From the NCBI GenBank assembly GCA_022772675.1, contig JALEZW010000071.1, forward strand, positions 1 to 64,000: DNA of 64,000 nt. The letters run 5' to 3'. Numbering within the stretch: position 1 is the first letter of the stretch; each line of letters starts with the position of its first letter. This DNA is from Agathobacter sp. Lineage in GTDB: Bacteria > Bacillota > Clostridia > Lachnospirales > Lachnospiraceae. Under the pieces are notes generated by a model. It saw only the letters and a program-made list of their open reading frames with translations. It was not told the DNA's origin and searched no databases. This document shows, one piece after another, positions 35,856-45,741 of the stretch. The position numbers and the translations under genes are program-made.

Positions 35856-37700
35856 ATGACAACAACAAGAGATGACATTCGTAATATTGCAATTATCGCC
35901 CATGTCGATCACGGAAAAACAACACTCGTTGACGAGCTTTTAAAGCAAAGCGGTGTCTTCCGTGCCAATCAGGAAGTACAGGAACGTGTCATGGACTCCA
36001 ATGACATCGAGCGTGAGCGTGGTATTACGATTCTTTCCAAAAATACTGCTGTATTTTATAAGGGAATTAAAATCAATATTATTGACACACCCGGTCATGC
36101 CGATTTCGGCGGTGAGGTAGAGCGTGTCCTTAAAATGGTTAACGGTGTTGTTCTCGTCGTAGACGCATTTGAGGGAACCATGCCGCAGACCAAGTTTGTT
36201 CTGATGAAAGCACTGGCATTAAATCTTCCGGTCATTGTCTGCATCAACAAGATTGACCGTCCAGAGGCGAGACCGGCAGAGGTCATTGATGAGGTATTAG
36301 AGCTTTTCATGGATCTGGATGCCTCTGATGAGCAGCTGGACTGCCCGTTTATCTATGCTTCCGCAAGAGATGGCTATGCCATGTACAATCTGGAGGATGA
36401 GAAGAAGGATATGACTCCCCTCTTCGAGACCATCGTAAATTATATTCCGGCACCTACCGGCGATCCGGATGCCAACACCCAGGTACTGATCAGTACCATC
36501 GACTACAATGAATACGTAGGACGTATCGGTATTGGAAAAGTGGACAACGGTTCCCTGAAGGTCAATCAGGAAGCTGTGGTTGTGAACCACCACGACCCGG
36601 ACAAGCTGGAGAAGGTTCGTATCAGCAAATTATATGAATTTGACGGATTAAATAAAGTGGATGTGGCAGAGGCAAAGATTGGCTCTATCGTTGCCATTTC
36701 CGGTATTGCAGATATCCATATCGGAGATACCATCTGTGCCCCGGAGAATCCGGTGGCGATTCCGTTCCAGAAAATTTCCGAGCCCACCATCTCCATGAAC
36801 TTTATCGTTAATGACAGTCCCCTTGCCGGCCAGGAAGGAAAATATGTAACTTCCCGCCACATCCGTGACCGTTTATTCCGGGAGTTAAACACCGATGTTT
36901 CTCTCCGGGTGGAGGAAACCGACAGCCCGGACAGCCTTAAGGTCTCCGGCCGGGGAGAATTACATCTGTCTGTCCTGATTGAAAACATGCGCCGTGAAGG
37001 ATATGAGTTTGCAGTCAGCAAGGCAGAAGTTCTCTATAAATATGATGAAAACGGCAAGAAATTAGAGCCGATGGAAATTGCATACGTGGATGTTCCGGAT
37101 GAATTTTCCGGTGCCGTAATCTCAAAACTGCAGCAGCGTAAAGGCGAGCTTCAGAATATGGGGTCCATTGCCGGCGGCTATACCAGACTGGAGTTTAAGA
37201 TTCCGTCCCGTGGTCTTATCGGATACCGTGGCGAGTTTATGACGGACACCAAGGGAAACGGAATCATCAATACCATTTTCGACGGCTATGAGCCATTCCG
37301 CGGAGAGATTGCTTACCGTTCCACCGGTTCCCTGATTGCATTCGAGTCCGGCGAATCTGTTACCTACGGACTGTTTTCCGCCCAGGAACGTGGAACACTC
37401 TTTATCGGTCCCGGCGAAAAAGTATATTCCGGCATGGTCATCGGTCAGAGTGCAAAGGCTGAGGATATCGAGCTGAATGTCTGCAAGAAAAAGCATCTGA
37501 CCAATACCCGTTCTTCTTCCGCTGACGAGGCACTGACACTGGTTCCGCCCCGGAAACTGAGCCTGGAGCAGGCACTGGATTTCATTGATACCGACGAGCT
37601 TCTGGAAGTTACACCTACAAGCCTTCGTATCAGAAAGAGAATCCTGGATCCGACCTTAAGAAAGAGAGCTTCCATCGCAAAGAAAAATGCCATGAAATAA
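35856..37700 (+). CDS. typA: Ribosome-associated GTPase TypA/BipA
   Basis: Translational GTPase that binds 70S ribosomes and helps 50S assembly, especially in cold or stress. The 614 residues have all G motifs: AHVDHGKTTLVDEL, RERGITI, DTPGHADF and NKIDR, then domains II, III and V and the TypA-specific C-terminal domain (about 490-614) with its basic end. AGAAGG precedes the ATG. Monocistronic, with a strong terminator. Codon use suggests good expression. Confidence 0.97.
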   Translation: MTTTRDDIRNIAIIAHVDHGKTTLVDELLKQSGVFRANQEVQERVMDSNDIERERGITILSKNTAVFYKGIKINIIDTPGHADFGGEVERVLKMVNGVVLVVDAFEGTMPQTKFVLMKALALNLPVIVCINKIDRPEARPAEVIDEVLELFMDLDASDEQLDCPFIYASARDGYAMYNLEDEKKDMTPLFETIVNYIPAPTGDPDANTQVLISTIDYNEYVGRIGIGKVDNGSLKVNQEAVVVNHHDPDKLEKVRISKLYEFDGLNKVDVAEAKIGSIVAISGIADIHIGDTICAPENPVAIPFQKISEPTISMNFIVNDSPLAGQEGKYVTSRHIRDRLFRELNTDVSLRVEETDSPDSLKVSGRGELHLSVLIENMRREGYEFAVSKAEVLYKYDENGKKLEPMEIAYVDVPDEFSGAVISKLQQRKGELQNMGSIAGGYTRLEFKIPSRGLIGYRGEFMTDTKGNGIINTIFDGYEPFRGEIAYRSTGSLIAFESGESVTYGLFSAQERGTLFIGPGEKVYSGMVIGQSAKAEDIELNVCKKKHLTNTRSSSADEALTLVPPRKLSLEQALDFIDTDELLEVTPTSLRIRKRILDPTLRKRASIAKKNAMK

Positions 37701-37721
37701 ACAGACAAAAATATGCAAATA

Positions 37722-37751
37722 GAAAAACCGGCTGTGCACAGCCGGTTTTTC
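37722..37751. terminator. Intrinsic terminator after typA
   Basis: A perfect 30-base palindrome: GC-rich core with A5 on the left and T5 on the right, able to act on both strands. It closes the typA transcript. Confidence 0.92.
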
Positions 37752-37849
37752 TTACCTGTAAATTTTCCAATTCTGATTAACTGCTTCTTACATGCAGCAT
37801 GACAATTCTGATTATCTAATTCTTAGGGGCCTGAATAAAAACGCTGAAA

Positions 37850-38194
37850 TTAAAAGTTGCTGCCGTTCCATCCCCAATTGCTCACCGCCTGATATTTTAC
37901 ATAGATGTGATCTCCCGCAATGTTTAACACATCCCCGAAAATCTCACAGATTCTCCCGGTAAGCGTTGTGAAGGCATCCGGATTCTCCTGTCCGAAGACA
38001 CTTACTTCCACCATAGCCATAGGCTCGCTGTTATTCCCTCTGAAATAAAGCTTATACTCCGGCTCAAATCCTACCATCAGCCAGCTCTCTGATTTTCCGG
38101 GAATCAGCTCAATGGCTTCTCCCAGAAGTGACTTAATCTTTGTCTCCTGTTCCGGTGTAATGGCTACACTAATCTTTGAGTTAATAAATGGCAT
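37850..38194 (-). CDS. MIF/phenylpyruvate tautomerase family protein
   Basis: Small protein of 114 residues of the macrophage-migration-inhibitory-factor family. The catalytic Pro follows the initiator Met (MPFINSKISVAITPEQ), and the WLMVGFEPEYKLYFRG segment and NPDAFTTLTGRICEI helix match MIF-like tautomerases. AAGGAGG precedes the ATG. It probably forms a trimer in the cytosol. The natural substrate in bacteria is unknown; some gut bacterial homologues interact with the host, but nothing here shows export. Confidence 0.88.
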   Translation of the reverse strand: MPFINSKISVAITPEQETKIKSLLGEAIELIPGKSESWLMVGFEPEYKLYFRGNNSEPMAMVEVSVFGQENPDAFTTLTGRICEIFGDVLNIAGDHIYVKYQAVSNWGWNGSNF

Positions 38195-38310
38195 ACTTTT
38201 TTCCTCCTTCTTGACTGAACTTTTTTCCTGTGTGATTCCGGATAAATTTTCATACTTTTATTTTTATGCAGACAGGCATCACAAAAAGAAACACGGAAAT
38301 CCCACTGCAG

Positions 38311-39561
38311 TCAGTCAGAGAGCGACGGCAGTCCATACACCTCCATCGGGACATATGCCTTGATGGCAATTCCCTCCGGCACATATTCCTCTGATACCAG
38401 CTCCCCCTTCTTTCGAACCAGCTGGAGAACTCCTGCTTTATCATACGGGATCACACGCTCAATATAAATTTTATCCTCCCGCAGCATTTCCTGCAAGAGA
38501 TTTTTCACTTCTTCCAGTCCCGCATCATGGGCTGCGGAGATCTGTAAGACATGATCTGCCCGAAAATCCTGAAGCGGATCCTGGTCAGTCCTTTGATCCA
38601 TTTTATTAAAAAGTGTTACAACCTTTTTCTCTTTTACCCCAAGCCGGTCCAGGGTCTCATATACAATGTGTATCTGCTTGTCCCGCTGGGGATTGGAAGC
38701 GTCCACCACATGGAAAATATAATCGGCATATTTTGCTTCCTCCAGCGTACTTTTAAAGGCCTCAATCAGATGATGGGGAAGCTTTCTGATAAATCCCACC
38801 GTATCCGTAAGAAGCACCTGCTGATGCCCGTCCAGTTCTAAAAGTCTCGTTGTGGGATCCAGCGTTGCAAACAGCTTATCTTCCTCCAGCACCTCTGCGT
38901 TGGTCAGGTGATTTAAAAGCGTGGATTTCCCGGCATTTGTATAACCCACGATTGCCACAACCGGGACTTCGTTTTTTTCCCGCTTTGCCCTGGCAATTTC
39001 CCGGTGCTTCACCACTTCCTTTAATTCCCGGTTCAGCTGTGCAATCCTGTCGTTAATCAGACGACGGTCGATTTCCAGTTTTTTCTCGCCCGGTCCCCTG
39101 GTTCCGATACCGCCGCCCAGCCGGGACATGGAACGCCCCAGGCCGGTCAGCCGGCTCAGCCGGTACTTAAGCTGTGCCAGCTCTACCTGAATCTTTCCCT
39201 CACTGCTGGTGGCCCGGGCTGCGAAGATGTCCAGAATGATCAATGTCCGGTCCATAATCTTAACTGCAAGAAGTGATTCAAGGTTTTTGATCTGTGCGGG
39301 AGATAATTCATCATCGCAGACAATTCCTGTTGCCCCGGTTTGTTCCAGAAGCTGTGCAATCTCCTCTACTTTACCGGTTCCCACGTAGGTTCCCGGATGG
39401 ATCAGCTCCCGCTTCTGAATGACCACATCCACTACCTCAGCTCCCGCTGTCTTTACCAGCTCCGCCAGTTCTGCCAGGGAATCCTCCGCATCATCCCCAT
39501 CCTGCTCACTTACCCCCACAAGAATCACTTTTTCTTCTACCTTCTCTATTTCTTCCGTCAT
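38311..39561 (-). CDS. hflX: Ribosome-associated GTPase HflX
   Basis: GTPase that splits stalled or stress-arrested ribosomes. The 416 residues contain the HflX N-terminal domain with the helical coil GGGIGTRGPGEKKLEIDRR, then the G domain with GYTNAGKSTLLN, DTVGFIRKLPHHL and NKMD. It follows the TPR lipoprotein gene by two bases, so the pair is cotranscribed; the ribosome site GAGG lies at the end of that gene. Confidence 0.96.
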   Translation of the reverse strand: MTEEIEKVEEKVILVGVSEQDGDDAEDSLAELAELVKTAGAEVVDVVIQKRELIHPGTYVGTGKVEEIAQLLEQTGATGIVCDDELSPAQIKNLESLLAVKIMDRTLIILDIFAARATSSEGKIQVELAQLKYRLSRLTGLGRSMSRLGGGIGTRGPGEKKLEIDRRLINDRIAQLNRELKEVVKHREIARAKREKNEVPVVAIVGYTNAGKSTLLNHLTNAEVLEEDKLFATLDPTTRLLELDGHQQVLLTDTVGFIRKLPHHLIEAFKSTLEEAKYADYIFHVVDASNPQRDKQIHIVYETLDRLGVKEKKVVTLFNKMDQRTDQDPLQDFRADHVLQISAAHDAGLEEVKNLLQEMLREDKIYIERVIPYDKAGVLQLVRKKGELVSEEYVPEGIAIKAYVPMEVYGLPSLSD

Positions 39562-39563
39562 CT

Positions 39564-40520
39564 TTACCTCGTCTCCAAAAATGTACTCTCGTGCTGTGCC
39601 TCCTCATCAGAGGGATACAGTTTCAAGTATTCCTTCATCATTTCCTTTGCGGAATCAAAATCTCCGCTATATTCATATGCAGAAATCGAACTTTTCATAA
39701 GATTCTGCTTATTCGGTACCTGTTCCATGGAAAGACCTTTTTCAAAATAAGTCAGTGCTTCCTTATAATCCCCATCCTCCATCTCGGACATTCCCAGGTC
39801 ATAAAGCTCATAGGAGGTTGCAATACCGCTGTCTAAATATTCTTTGATGCATGCCTTCGCCTTCTTATCATTCCCATCTGCCTCATAGGCACACCCCAGA
39901 TAATAGGCAGCGATTTCCAGCTTGTTTTCCTTTGCCTTAGTCAGATAAGTGACCGCATCCTTGTATTCTCCCAGCAGATAACAGATTCGGCCCTTATACA
40001 GCTCATCCGCCGGCTTATCTCCTTTGATTTCAAGAGCCTGGCTTAAATATTTCTGCCCCTCCTCTTTCCTGTCATGGCGGCTTAAGGACTGATAGATTCC
40101 GATATAGATTTCGTAGTTCTTTCCATCACGGTGAATGGCTTCTTTAAAATCGGAAAGTCCCTTTTTCTCCTCCCCCATATCTAAGTATAAATCTCCACGC
40201 AGATAGTATGCCCGCGCATCCTTATTATATTTAATAATGGAATCGTAAGTCTCTAAGGCTGCCTTTTCATCTCCGCCAAGATACTGTGCTTTCGCCTTAT
40301 AGAAGCAGATGTCCAGCTCCTTTTCCCCGACCTTTCCTATGGACTGATCCAGTGCATTCTGAAATGCCTTTTCCGCCTCTTCATAGTTGCCGGCCTCCAT
40401 GCAGGTGATTCCATACTGCCGGTAGGCATCCTGCTCTTTATTCTCTTTTTTACCACATGCTGAACAGGACAGGATAAGTGATGCTGCAAGCACTGCTGCC
40501 CAAATGCGCTGTCTCTTCAT
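39564..40520 (-). CDS. TPR-repeat lipoprotein
   Basis: Predicted lipoprotein of 318 residues. A signal peptide ends in a lipobox (ILSCSAC, with Cys22 followed by GKKEN), so it should be anchored on the outer face of the membrane. The rest is six to seven tetratricopeptide-like helical pairs, such as AGNYEEAEKAFQNAL, YYLRGDLYLDMGEEKKGL and GDYKEALTYFEKGL, a scaffold for protein contacts. It is the first gene of a two-gene unit with hflX; a functional tie is not evident. Partner unknown. Confidence 0.88.
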   Translation of the reverse strand: MKRQRIWAAVLAASLILSCSACGKKENKEQDAYRQYGITCMEAGNYEEAEKAFQNALDQSIGKVGEKELDICFYKAKAQYLGGDEKAALETYDSIIKYNKDARAYYLRGDLYLDMGEEKKGLSDFKEAIHRDGKNYEIYIGIYQSLSRHDRKEEGQKYLSQALEIKGDKPADELYKGRICYLLGEYKDAVTYLTKAKENKLEIAAYYLGCAYEADGNDKKAKACIKEYLDSGIATSYELYDLGMSEMEDGDYKEALTYFEKGLSMEQVPNKQNLMKSSISAYEYSGDFDSAKEMMKEYLKLYPSDEEAQHESTFLETR

Positions 40521-40582
40521 TTGATTTTCCCTTCTTTCTGATATCTGAAATTATTGTACCAAAAAAGGCCTTCCGTTTCAAT

Positions 40583-40628
40583 GAAAAAGGGAACATCCCC
40601 TGCGGTTTTATCCGTCAGGATGTTCCCT
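40583..40628 (-). terminator. Terminator of glycogen phosphorylase
   Basis: Perfect 11-base-pair stem (40588-40598 with 40618-40628) with a loop containing a further small stem, followed on the minus strand by T5. It lies about 105 bases past the glgP stop. Confidence 0.85.
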
Positions 40629-40732
40629 GTAATTCTATTCAGGCCGCCTTGCAAATAAGATAGGTAAACTTCTTACATGCAGGAATGACATATCTGCTTC
40701 TCCTATTCCAAGGTTTTATGAATCGGTACTCT

Positions 40733-42985
40733 TTATGATAACTTCCAGATTTCCTTGTTGTACTGCTCAATGGTTCTGTCGGATGAGAAGAAACCAGCTT
40801 TACTGATGTTCACAAGCATCTTCTTTGCCCATGCTTTTCTGTCATTGTATGCAGCGTATGCTTTCTCTCTGGTCTCAATGTAATCCTCGAAATCCGGGAA
40901 TGTCATGAACCAGTCTTTGTTCAAAAGCTCATTGTACAGACGCTCTAAATTCTCGCTGCAGCCCACTGCCTTAACGGTATCGCTGACAATGAAATCTACT
41001 GCTTTCTTTAATTCCGGATCGTTGTCATAGTAGGTCTTGGACTTGTAATCGCCTCTGTCATAGCGGTCGATGACCGTCTGGGAATCCTCACCGAAAGTGA
41101 AGATATTGTCATCTCCTACAAGCTCTGCGATCTCTACATTGGCTCCGTCCATGGTTCCAAGAGTTACTGCACCATTTAACATGAACTTCATATTTCCGGT
41201 TCCGGATGCCTCCTTGGAAGCAAGGGAAATCTGCTCAGAAATATCACATGCCGGAATCATCTTCTCTGCCATGGTGACATTGTAGTTCTCAACCATGAAT
41301 ACCTTTAAGTAGGGGCTTACCTCCGGGTCATTGTTGATAATCTGCTGTAAGCAGAGAATCAGGTGAATAATATCCTTTGCGATGATGTATGCCGGTGCTG
41401 CCTTTGCTCCAAAGAATACGGTAATCGGAGTCTCCGGCTTCTTGCCTTCCTTGATTTCGAAATATTTATGGATGACATAGAGTGCATTCATCTGCTGTCT
41501 CTTATACTCATGCAGTCTCTTTACCTGGATATCGAAAATAGAGTTCTCATCGAAATCCATGCCCTGTGTCTTCTTTAAGTAGTTCTTCAAATCTTTCTTC
41601 TTGCCTGCCTTCACATCAAGAAGTTTGGTCAGAACTGCATCATCATTGACAAAGTTTCCAAGTTTTTCAAGCTCGTTGGCATCCTTCTTCCAGCCTTCTC
41701 CGATGAGTTCTGTAATAAAGGAGGACAGCTCCGGATTACATGCCATGAGCCAGCGGCGGAACGTAATACCATTTGTCTTGTTATTGAACTTCTCCGGATA
41801 GAGCTTGTAGAAGTTATTTAACTCACTGTTCTTTAAAATTTCAGTATGCAGATAAGCAACACCGTTTACACTGTATCCGTAATGGATGTCCATGTGTGCC
41901 ATGTGAACCAGGTTGTCCTTGATGATATAAGTACTCTCATCCTTTACCTTTGCACGAACTCTGTTATCCAGCTCACGGATGATTGGCATCAGCTGCGGAA
42001 CTGCCTTATCCAGGAATGCAATCGGCCATTTCTCCAGTGCCTCTGCCAGGATGGTATGGTTGGTATAAGCGCATACCTTGGATACAATCTCAATAGCCTC
42101 ATCCATTAAGATGCCTCTCTCCTGTAACAGACGGATCAGCTCCGGAATTACCATGGATGGATGGGTATCGTTAATCTGGATGGTTGCATAGTCAGCAAGG
42201 TCATGTAAATTGGAGCCCTTTGCTACTGCCTCATCAAGAATCAGTCTTGCCGCATTGCTGACCATGAAATACTGCTGGTATACACGGAGCAGACGGCCCT
42301 TATCATCCGAATCATCCGGATACAGGAATAATGTCAGGTTTTTTGCAATCTGTTCTTTATCGAAATCGATGGACTCTCCCACGATACTCTCATCAACCGT
42401 CTCAATATCAAACAGGCGAAGCTTTGTGGTACGGTTGTTATATCCCACAACATCAATATCATATAATCTTGATTTTACGTTAAATCCACCGAACTGAACC
42501 TCATAAGTAACATCGGTCTTTGTCAGCCAGCTGTCCGGAGTAATCCATGGGTTTGGTGTCTCCTTCTGCAGGTTGTGGTCAAATACCTGTTTGAACAGTC
42601 CGTAGTGATAATTTAAGCCTACACCATCTCCGTTTAATCCCAGTGTTGCAATGGAATCAACAAAGCAGGCTGCCAGACGTCCCAGTCCACCGTTTCCTAA
42701 TGACGGCTCCAGCTCGATTTCTTCAATGTCCCCGATATTCTTTCCGGAAGCTTCAAGCTCAGATTTTACACTGTCATAAATGCCAAGATTGATCAGGTTA
42801 TTGGATAAAAGCTTTCCAATCAGAAACTCTGCGGAAATATAATAGAGCTTCTTCTTTCCCTCATTGCTGACCTTCTCCTCAGCCAGCTTCTTGGTCATAT
42901 CAAGAAGTGCGTAATAAATCTCCTCGTTGGTACACTTCTCGATGGTCTTGTTATACTTCGTGGATACTGCCTTTGCTAATGTCAT
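40733..42985 (-). CDS. glgP: Glycogen/alpha-glucan phosphorylase
   Basis: Phosphorolysis of alpha-1,4-glucan to glucose-1-phosphate, PLP-dependent. At 750 residues it is slightly shorter than most family members but complete. The opening [13 protein letters not shown] region leads to [19 protein letters not shown], then [22 protein letters not shown] and the PLP lysine region [15 protein letters not shown]. Codon choice is strongly biased, suggesting high expression. It is monocistronic and divergent from an AraC-type regulator. No other glycogen gene is in the window. Confidence 0.96.
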   Translation of the reverse strand: MTLAKAVSTKYNKTIEKCTNEEIYYALLDMTKKLAEEKVSNEGKKKLYYISAEFLIGKLLSNNLINLGIYDSVKSELEASGKNIGDIEEIELEPSLGNGGLGRLAACFVDSIATLGLNGDGVGLNYHYGLFKQVFDHNLQKETPNPWITPDSWLTKTDVTYEVQFGGFNVKSRLYDIDVVGYNNRTTKLRLFDIETVDESIVGESIDFDKEQIAKNLTLFLYPDDSDDKGRLLRVYQQYFMVSNAARLILDEAVAKGSNLHDLADYATIQINDTHPSMVIPELIRLLQERGILMDEAIEIVSKVCAYTNHTILAEALEKWPIAFLDKAVPQLMPIIRELDNRVRAKVKDESTYIIKDNLVHMAHMDIHYGYSVNGVAYLHTEILKNSELNNFYKLYPEKFNNKTNGITFRRWLMACNPELSSFITELIGEGWKKDANELEKLGNFVNDDAVLTKLLDVKAGKKKDLKNYLKKTQGMDFDENSIFDIQVKRLHEYKRQQMNALYVIHKYFEIKEGKKPETPITVFFGAKAAPAYIIAKDIIHLILCLQQIINNDPEVSPYLKVFMVENYNVTMAEKMIPACDISEQISLASKEASGTGNMKFMLNGAVTLGTMDGANVEIAELVGDDNIFTFGEDSQTVIDRYDRGDYKSKTYYDNDPELKKAVDFIVSDTVKAVGCSENLERLYNELLNKDWFMTFPDFEDYIETREKAYAAYNDRKAWAKKMLVNISKAGFFSSDRTIEQYNKEIWKLS

Positions 42986-43180
42986 TTTTACCCTCCTAAG
43001 TTTGCTGTAAGTCAGCTATGCATCAATCAATTGTTATCTACAGTATAGGGGTTTTCCCCTCAGTTTTCTTGTCATATCCGCTCATAAACTGATACTATCC
43101 TATCATTTTTCAGGGAACATAATTTGTATTCTGTGTATTATCGACAATTTTTGTATTCTTGTATTGTTACTTTTTCACAA

Positions 43181-43208
43181 TTACAAAGAGCTGATTCTCT
43201 GCTAAAAT
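43181..43208 (+). promoter_or_regulatory. Possible promoter of the AraC-type regulator gene
   Basis: TTACAA (43181-43186), 16 bases, TAAAAT (43203-43208). Transcription would start at or next to the ATG at 43215, so the mRNA could be nearly leaderless. The only ribosome-site-like bases (AAGG) are two bases before the ATG. Confidence 0.35.
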
Positions 43209-43214
43209 AAGGCT

Positions 43215-44102
43215 ATGAATATTTTGGAATATGAAAACTATCACGAAACAGTTTCACATGGGGATATTGTTTTCCCATATAATACATATCTATGCTCCAT
43301 TCCTTTGGATTTTCCCTGCGTGCCACTGCACTGGCATGATGAAATGGAGCTGATTTATATTAAAAAGGGGATTGGACGCATTACGGTGGATTTCCGCGAA
43401 TACAAGGTGACGGGTCCCTCGTTGGTACTGATTCTGCCCGGACAGCTCCACTCCATAGACCCCTTTAACGAAGAGGCCATGGAGTATGAAAACATAATTT
43501 TCAGTCCCAACATGCTGGTGTCCCGCCAGAATGATGTAACCGCCACGGATTTCCTGCTTCCCCTCATAACCGGGAAAATAACCGTTCCCACGGTGTTTAC
43601 GCCGGTGTATCCCTATTATGAGGATATTATCGCGCCGATTGACGCCTGTGATGAAATCTGCAAGACAAAACCCCAGGGCTATGAGCTCTATGTCAAAAGC
43701 CAGCTGTTTCAGTTCTTTTTTATCCTGGATAACCGGTGCCGGAATTTAACTACAACGGGGAAAAACAAAAAAACGCTGGATAAGATGAAAATTGTCTTGA
43801 AATACATTGAAAATAATTACATGCAAAAGATTACCATAGGAGATATAGCAGCTGCCGTTGGTTTCTCCGAATCCCACTTTATGCGCTATTTTAAAGAGAC
43901 CATGGGAACTTCCTTCGTGGAATATTTAAGAGATTACCGGCTGACCATTGCCTCACGGCTTCTGACTTCCTCAGATTCCTCCATTTTAAATATTGCTGCA
44001 GAGACAGGCTTTGAAAATCTTTCCTATTTTAACCGGGTCTTTAAGGAGAAATACAAAATGACGCCCCGGCAGTTCCGGAAAGAGAGCCGTCTTAACGAAT
44101 AA
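43215..44102 (+). CDS. AraC-family transcriptional regulator
   Basis: DNA-binding regulator of 295 residues. An N-terminal cupin-like sensor domain (about 20-150) contains PLHWHDEMELIYIKKG and PGQLHSIDPF; the C-terminal domain (about 190-292) has two helix-turn-helix units, IGDIAAAVGFSESHFMRYFK and ILNIAAETGFENLSYFNRVF, with the signature MTPRQFRKE. This architecture usually senses sugars. It is transcribed away from glgP, a possible target, but no binding site was identified. Its last 11 bases overlap the convergent PAP2 gene. Confidence 0.93.
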   Translation: MNILEYENYHETVSHGDIVFPYNTYLCSIPLDFPCVPLHWHDEMELIYIKKGIGRITVDFREYKVTGPSLVLILPGQLHSIDPFNEEAMEYENIIFSPNMLVSRQNDVTATDFLLPLITGKITVPTVFTPVYPYYEDIIAPIDACDEICKTKPQGYELYVKSQLFQFFFILDNRCRNLTTTGKNKKTLDKMKIVLKYIENNYMQKITIGDIAAAVGFSESHFMRYFKETMGTSFVEYLRDYRLTIASRLLTSSDSSILNIAAETGFENLSYFNRVFKEKYKMTPRQFRKESRLNE

Positions 44103-44583
44103 CAAAGTACAGGGCAAATACCATTGCAAGGGCAAAGCCTGCCAGCACATCACTGATGTAATGCACCCCGGAGAGAACACGGATCACTGCAAGGGCCGCT
44201 GCTGCAATCAGCAATACCGTTCCGGCTTCTACGGAAAACGGGAAAAATGTAAAGGCAATCACGGCTGCAGAAAATACGTGCCGGCTTGGCCAGGAATGTC
44301 CCATTGTATCCTTTGGGATTACGGGAGGAATCTGAAACTTCTCATAGGGGCGGGGTCTGTTAACCAGTATTCTTATAACAGAAACCACAATAAATCCCGC
44401 CAATGGCACACCGGCCGCTTCCAGTACTCTCCCATCCTTTCTAAAAAAAAGGACTGCCAAAAGGCATGGGTATGACGCAAATACAATAGCCGTCAATATT
44501 TTATTTACAGTATGTAAAACCCCCGCACGCTTCGGATTATCCCGAAACGGCTGGGTCATTTTACGGTAAGTCTCTTTTTTCAT
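44092..44583 (-). CDS. PAP2-family membrane phosphatase
   Basis: Membrane lipid phosphatase of 163 residues with about five helices. The three PAP2 motifs are visible: RILVNRPRP, SWPSRHVFSA and RVLSGVHYISDVLAG, carrying the catalytic His residues. Likely substrates are undecaprenyl diphosphate or phosphatidic-acid-type lipids. I start at ATG 44583; the longer frame to 44667 would run into the neighbouring lipoprotein gene. The stop overlaps the convergent AraC gene by 11 bases. Confidence 0.88.
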   Translation of the reverse strand: MKKETYRKMTQPFRDNPKRAGVLHTVNKILTAIVFASYPCLLAVLFFRKDGRVLEAAGVPLAGFIVVSVIRILVNRPRPYEKFQIPPVIPKDTMGHSWPSRHVFSAAVIAFTFFPFSVEAGTVLLIAAAALAVIRVLSGVHYISDVLAGFALAMVFALYFVIR

Positions 44584-44614
44584 AGGTATTCTCTTTTTAC
44601 CGTGAGGCATGCAG

Positions 44615-45028
44615 TTACCGGGCCGATCTGGTACTGTTGTTGTTCTTTGTACCATTATCTGCACCATTACCGGTACCGTTATCTGCTGCCGGATCTACTG
44701 CGTCCACTGCACCATCCACTGTATCCTTCACTGCATTTCCGGCATCCTCAACACCGTTTACCACATCATCTCCCACATCCTTGATGTCATTTCCCACATT
44801 GCTGCCATTCTGGGTATTGTTGTTATTTGTGGTACCATTTGTGTTGTTGTCCGTATTGGTATTGGGATTTACGTTTGTTCCGTTTCCGGTACCCTCCGTG
44901 GTGTTTCCCACATTGTTTGTGTCCTCCATGTTGGTATCCGGGTTATTATCCCTTGCACCGCATGCAGCAAACATGCAGACACCGGCAGCAAGCATGCAGC
45001 CAAGCATCATAACCTTCATTTTTTTCAT
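44615..45028 (-). CDS. Asn/Thr/Gly-rich lipoprotein
   Basis: Predicted lipoprotein of 137 residues. The signal peptide ends in FAAC (lipobox), followed by a low-complexity region rich in Asn, Thr, Gly and Asp (NNTNGTTNNNNTQNG) and an amphipathic stretch (VGDDVVNGVEDAGNAVKDTV). It probably forms an extended, flexible surface layer; no enzyme motif is seen. ATG 45028 is eight bases after AAAGGAG, with a GTG one codon earlier. Its position beside the PAP2 gene and near spoVA genes gives no clear function. Confidence 0.75.
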   Translation of the reverse strand: MKKMKVMMLGCMLAAGVCMFAACGARDNNPDTNMEDTNNVGNTTEGTGNGTNVNPNTNTDNNTNGTTNNNNTQNGSNVGNDIKDVGDDVVNGVEDAGNAVKDTVDGAVDAVDPAADNGTGNGADNGTKNNNSTRSAR

Positions 45029-45209
45029 CACACATTCTCCTTTCCATTGAACATCAGCACTGCTTATTTACCTTCGGCAAAGGTGGCTGACACTCTCCCT
45101 GTCCACGGTCATCCGCATGTAAACTTACGAATTCTGTGGTCGGTAAGGATAGTATGTGTGAAGAATCACAAAAATATACAATCTATCATACAATATCCGA
45201 CTTTGAATA

Positions 45210-45569
45210 TCAATGTTTTTTCATTTTCGGCTGGGCAATCAGGGATGCCAGATAAGAAAATACCAATGCCGCCGACAAACCTCCGGCACAGTTTTTAAAC
45301 CCTCCTAAGAAAATGCCCACAAAGCCTTTTTCATCCACCATCTCTTTGACACCCTTCCAAAGATTATTGCCGAATCCCAGTAAGGGGACATTTGCCCCCG
45401 CCTGTGCCCATTGGGAAAAAGGCTCGTAGATTCCCAGTGCCCCCAGCACTGCTCCCAAACAGACCAAAAGCACCATGATGCGCCCCGGCAGCATCTTTGT
45501 TTTTTCCATTAAAATCTGTGACAGGGCGCAGATCACGCCTCCCACAACAAATGCAATGACATAGTCCAA
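45210..45569 (-). CDS. spoVAE: Stage V sporulation protein AE, TTG start
   Basis: Membrane component of the SpoVA channel that moves Ca-dipicolinate into the forespore and out at germination. The 119 residues contain GGVICALSQILMEKTKMLPG, LGALGIYEPFSQWAQAGANV, PLLGFGNNLWKGVKEMVDEK and the Gly-rich end, all SpoVAE-like, with four or so membrane helices. The best start is TTG 45569 (reading Met-Asp-Tyr-Val), eight bases after GGGAGG; an ATG at 45593 adds eight residues not expected in the family. It follows spoVAD; spoVAC is not adjacent. Confidence 0.88.
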   Translation of the reverse strand: MDYVIAFVVGGVICALSQILMEKTKMLPGRIMVLLVCLGAVLGALGIYEPFSQWAQAGANVPLLGFGNNLWKGVKEMVDEKGFVGIFLGGFKNCAGGLSAALVFSYLASLIAQPKMKKH

Positions 45570-45636
45570 TTCCTTTTCCTCCCAACTAAACATTCACCCT
45601 ATCGTTTTCTGTTTCTTCAAACGGCTTTTCAACCGC

Positions 45637-45741
45637 CATGAATCCATGCTATCCGCAGGACTCAGGTACCATGCCATGAACCCATGCTATCCGCAGGACT
45701 CAGGTACCACACCCATAAATCCATGCTATCCGCAGGACTCA
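45637..45741. repeat. Three tandem ~38-base repeats at the spoVAD 3' end
   Basis: Near-identical units start at 45637, 45675 and 45714 (periods 38 and 39). The 21 bases at 45644-45664 recur exactly at 45682-45702 and, but for no change, at 45721-45741. The third unit contains the last codons and stop of spoVAD, so the other two are duplicated gene-end sequence in the spoVAD-spoVAE gap. Confidence 0.9.

Noticed and set aside
44609-45298. Long plus-strand frames over the Asn-rich lipoprotein gene
   Set aside because: They are mirror translations of low-complexity codons; the minus frame has a signal peptide, lipobox and ribosome site.
45637-45741. Possible small CRISPR-like array
   Set aside because: Three units with no unique spacers of even length, and one unit is the coding end of spoVAD. 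It is a tandem duplication.
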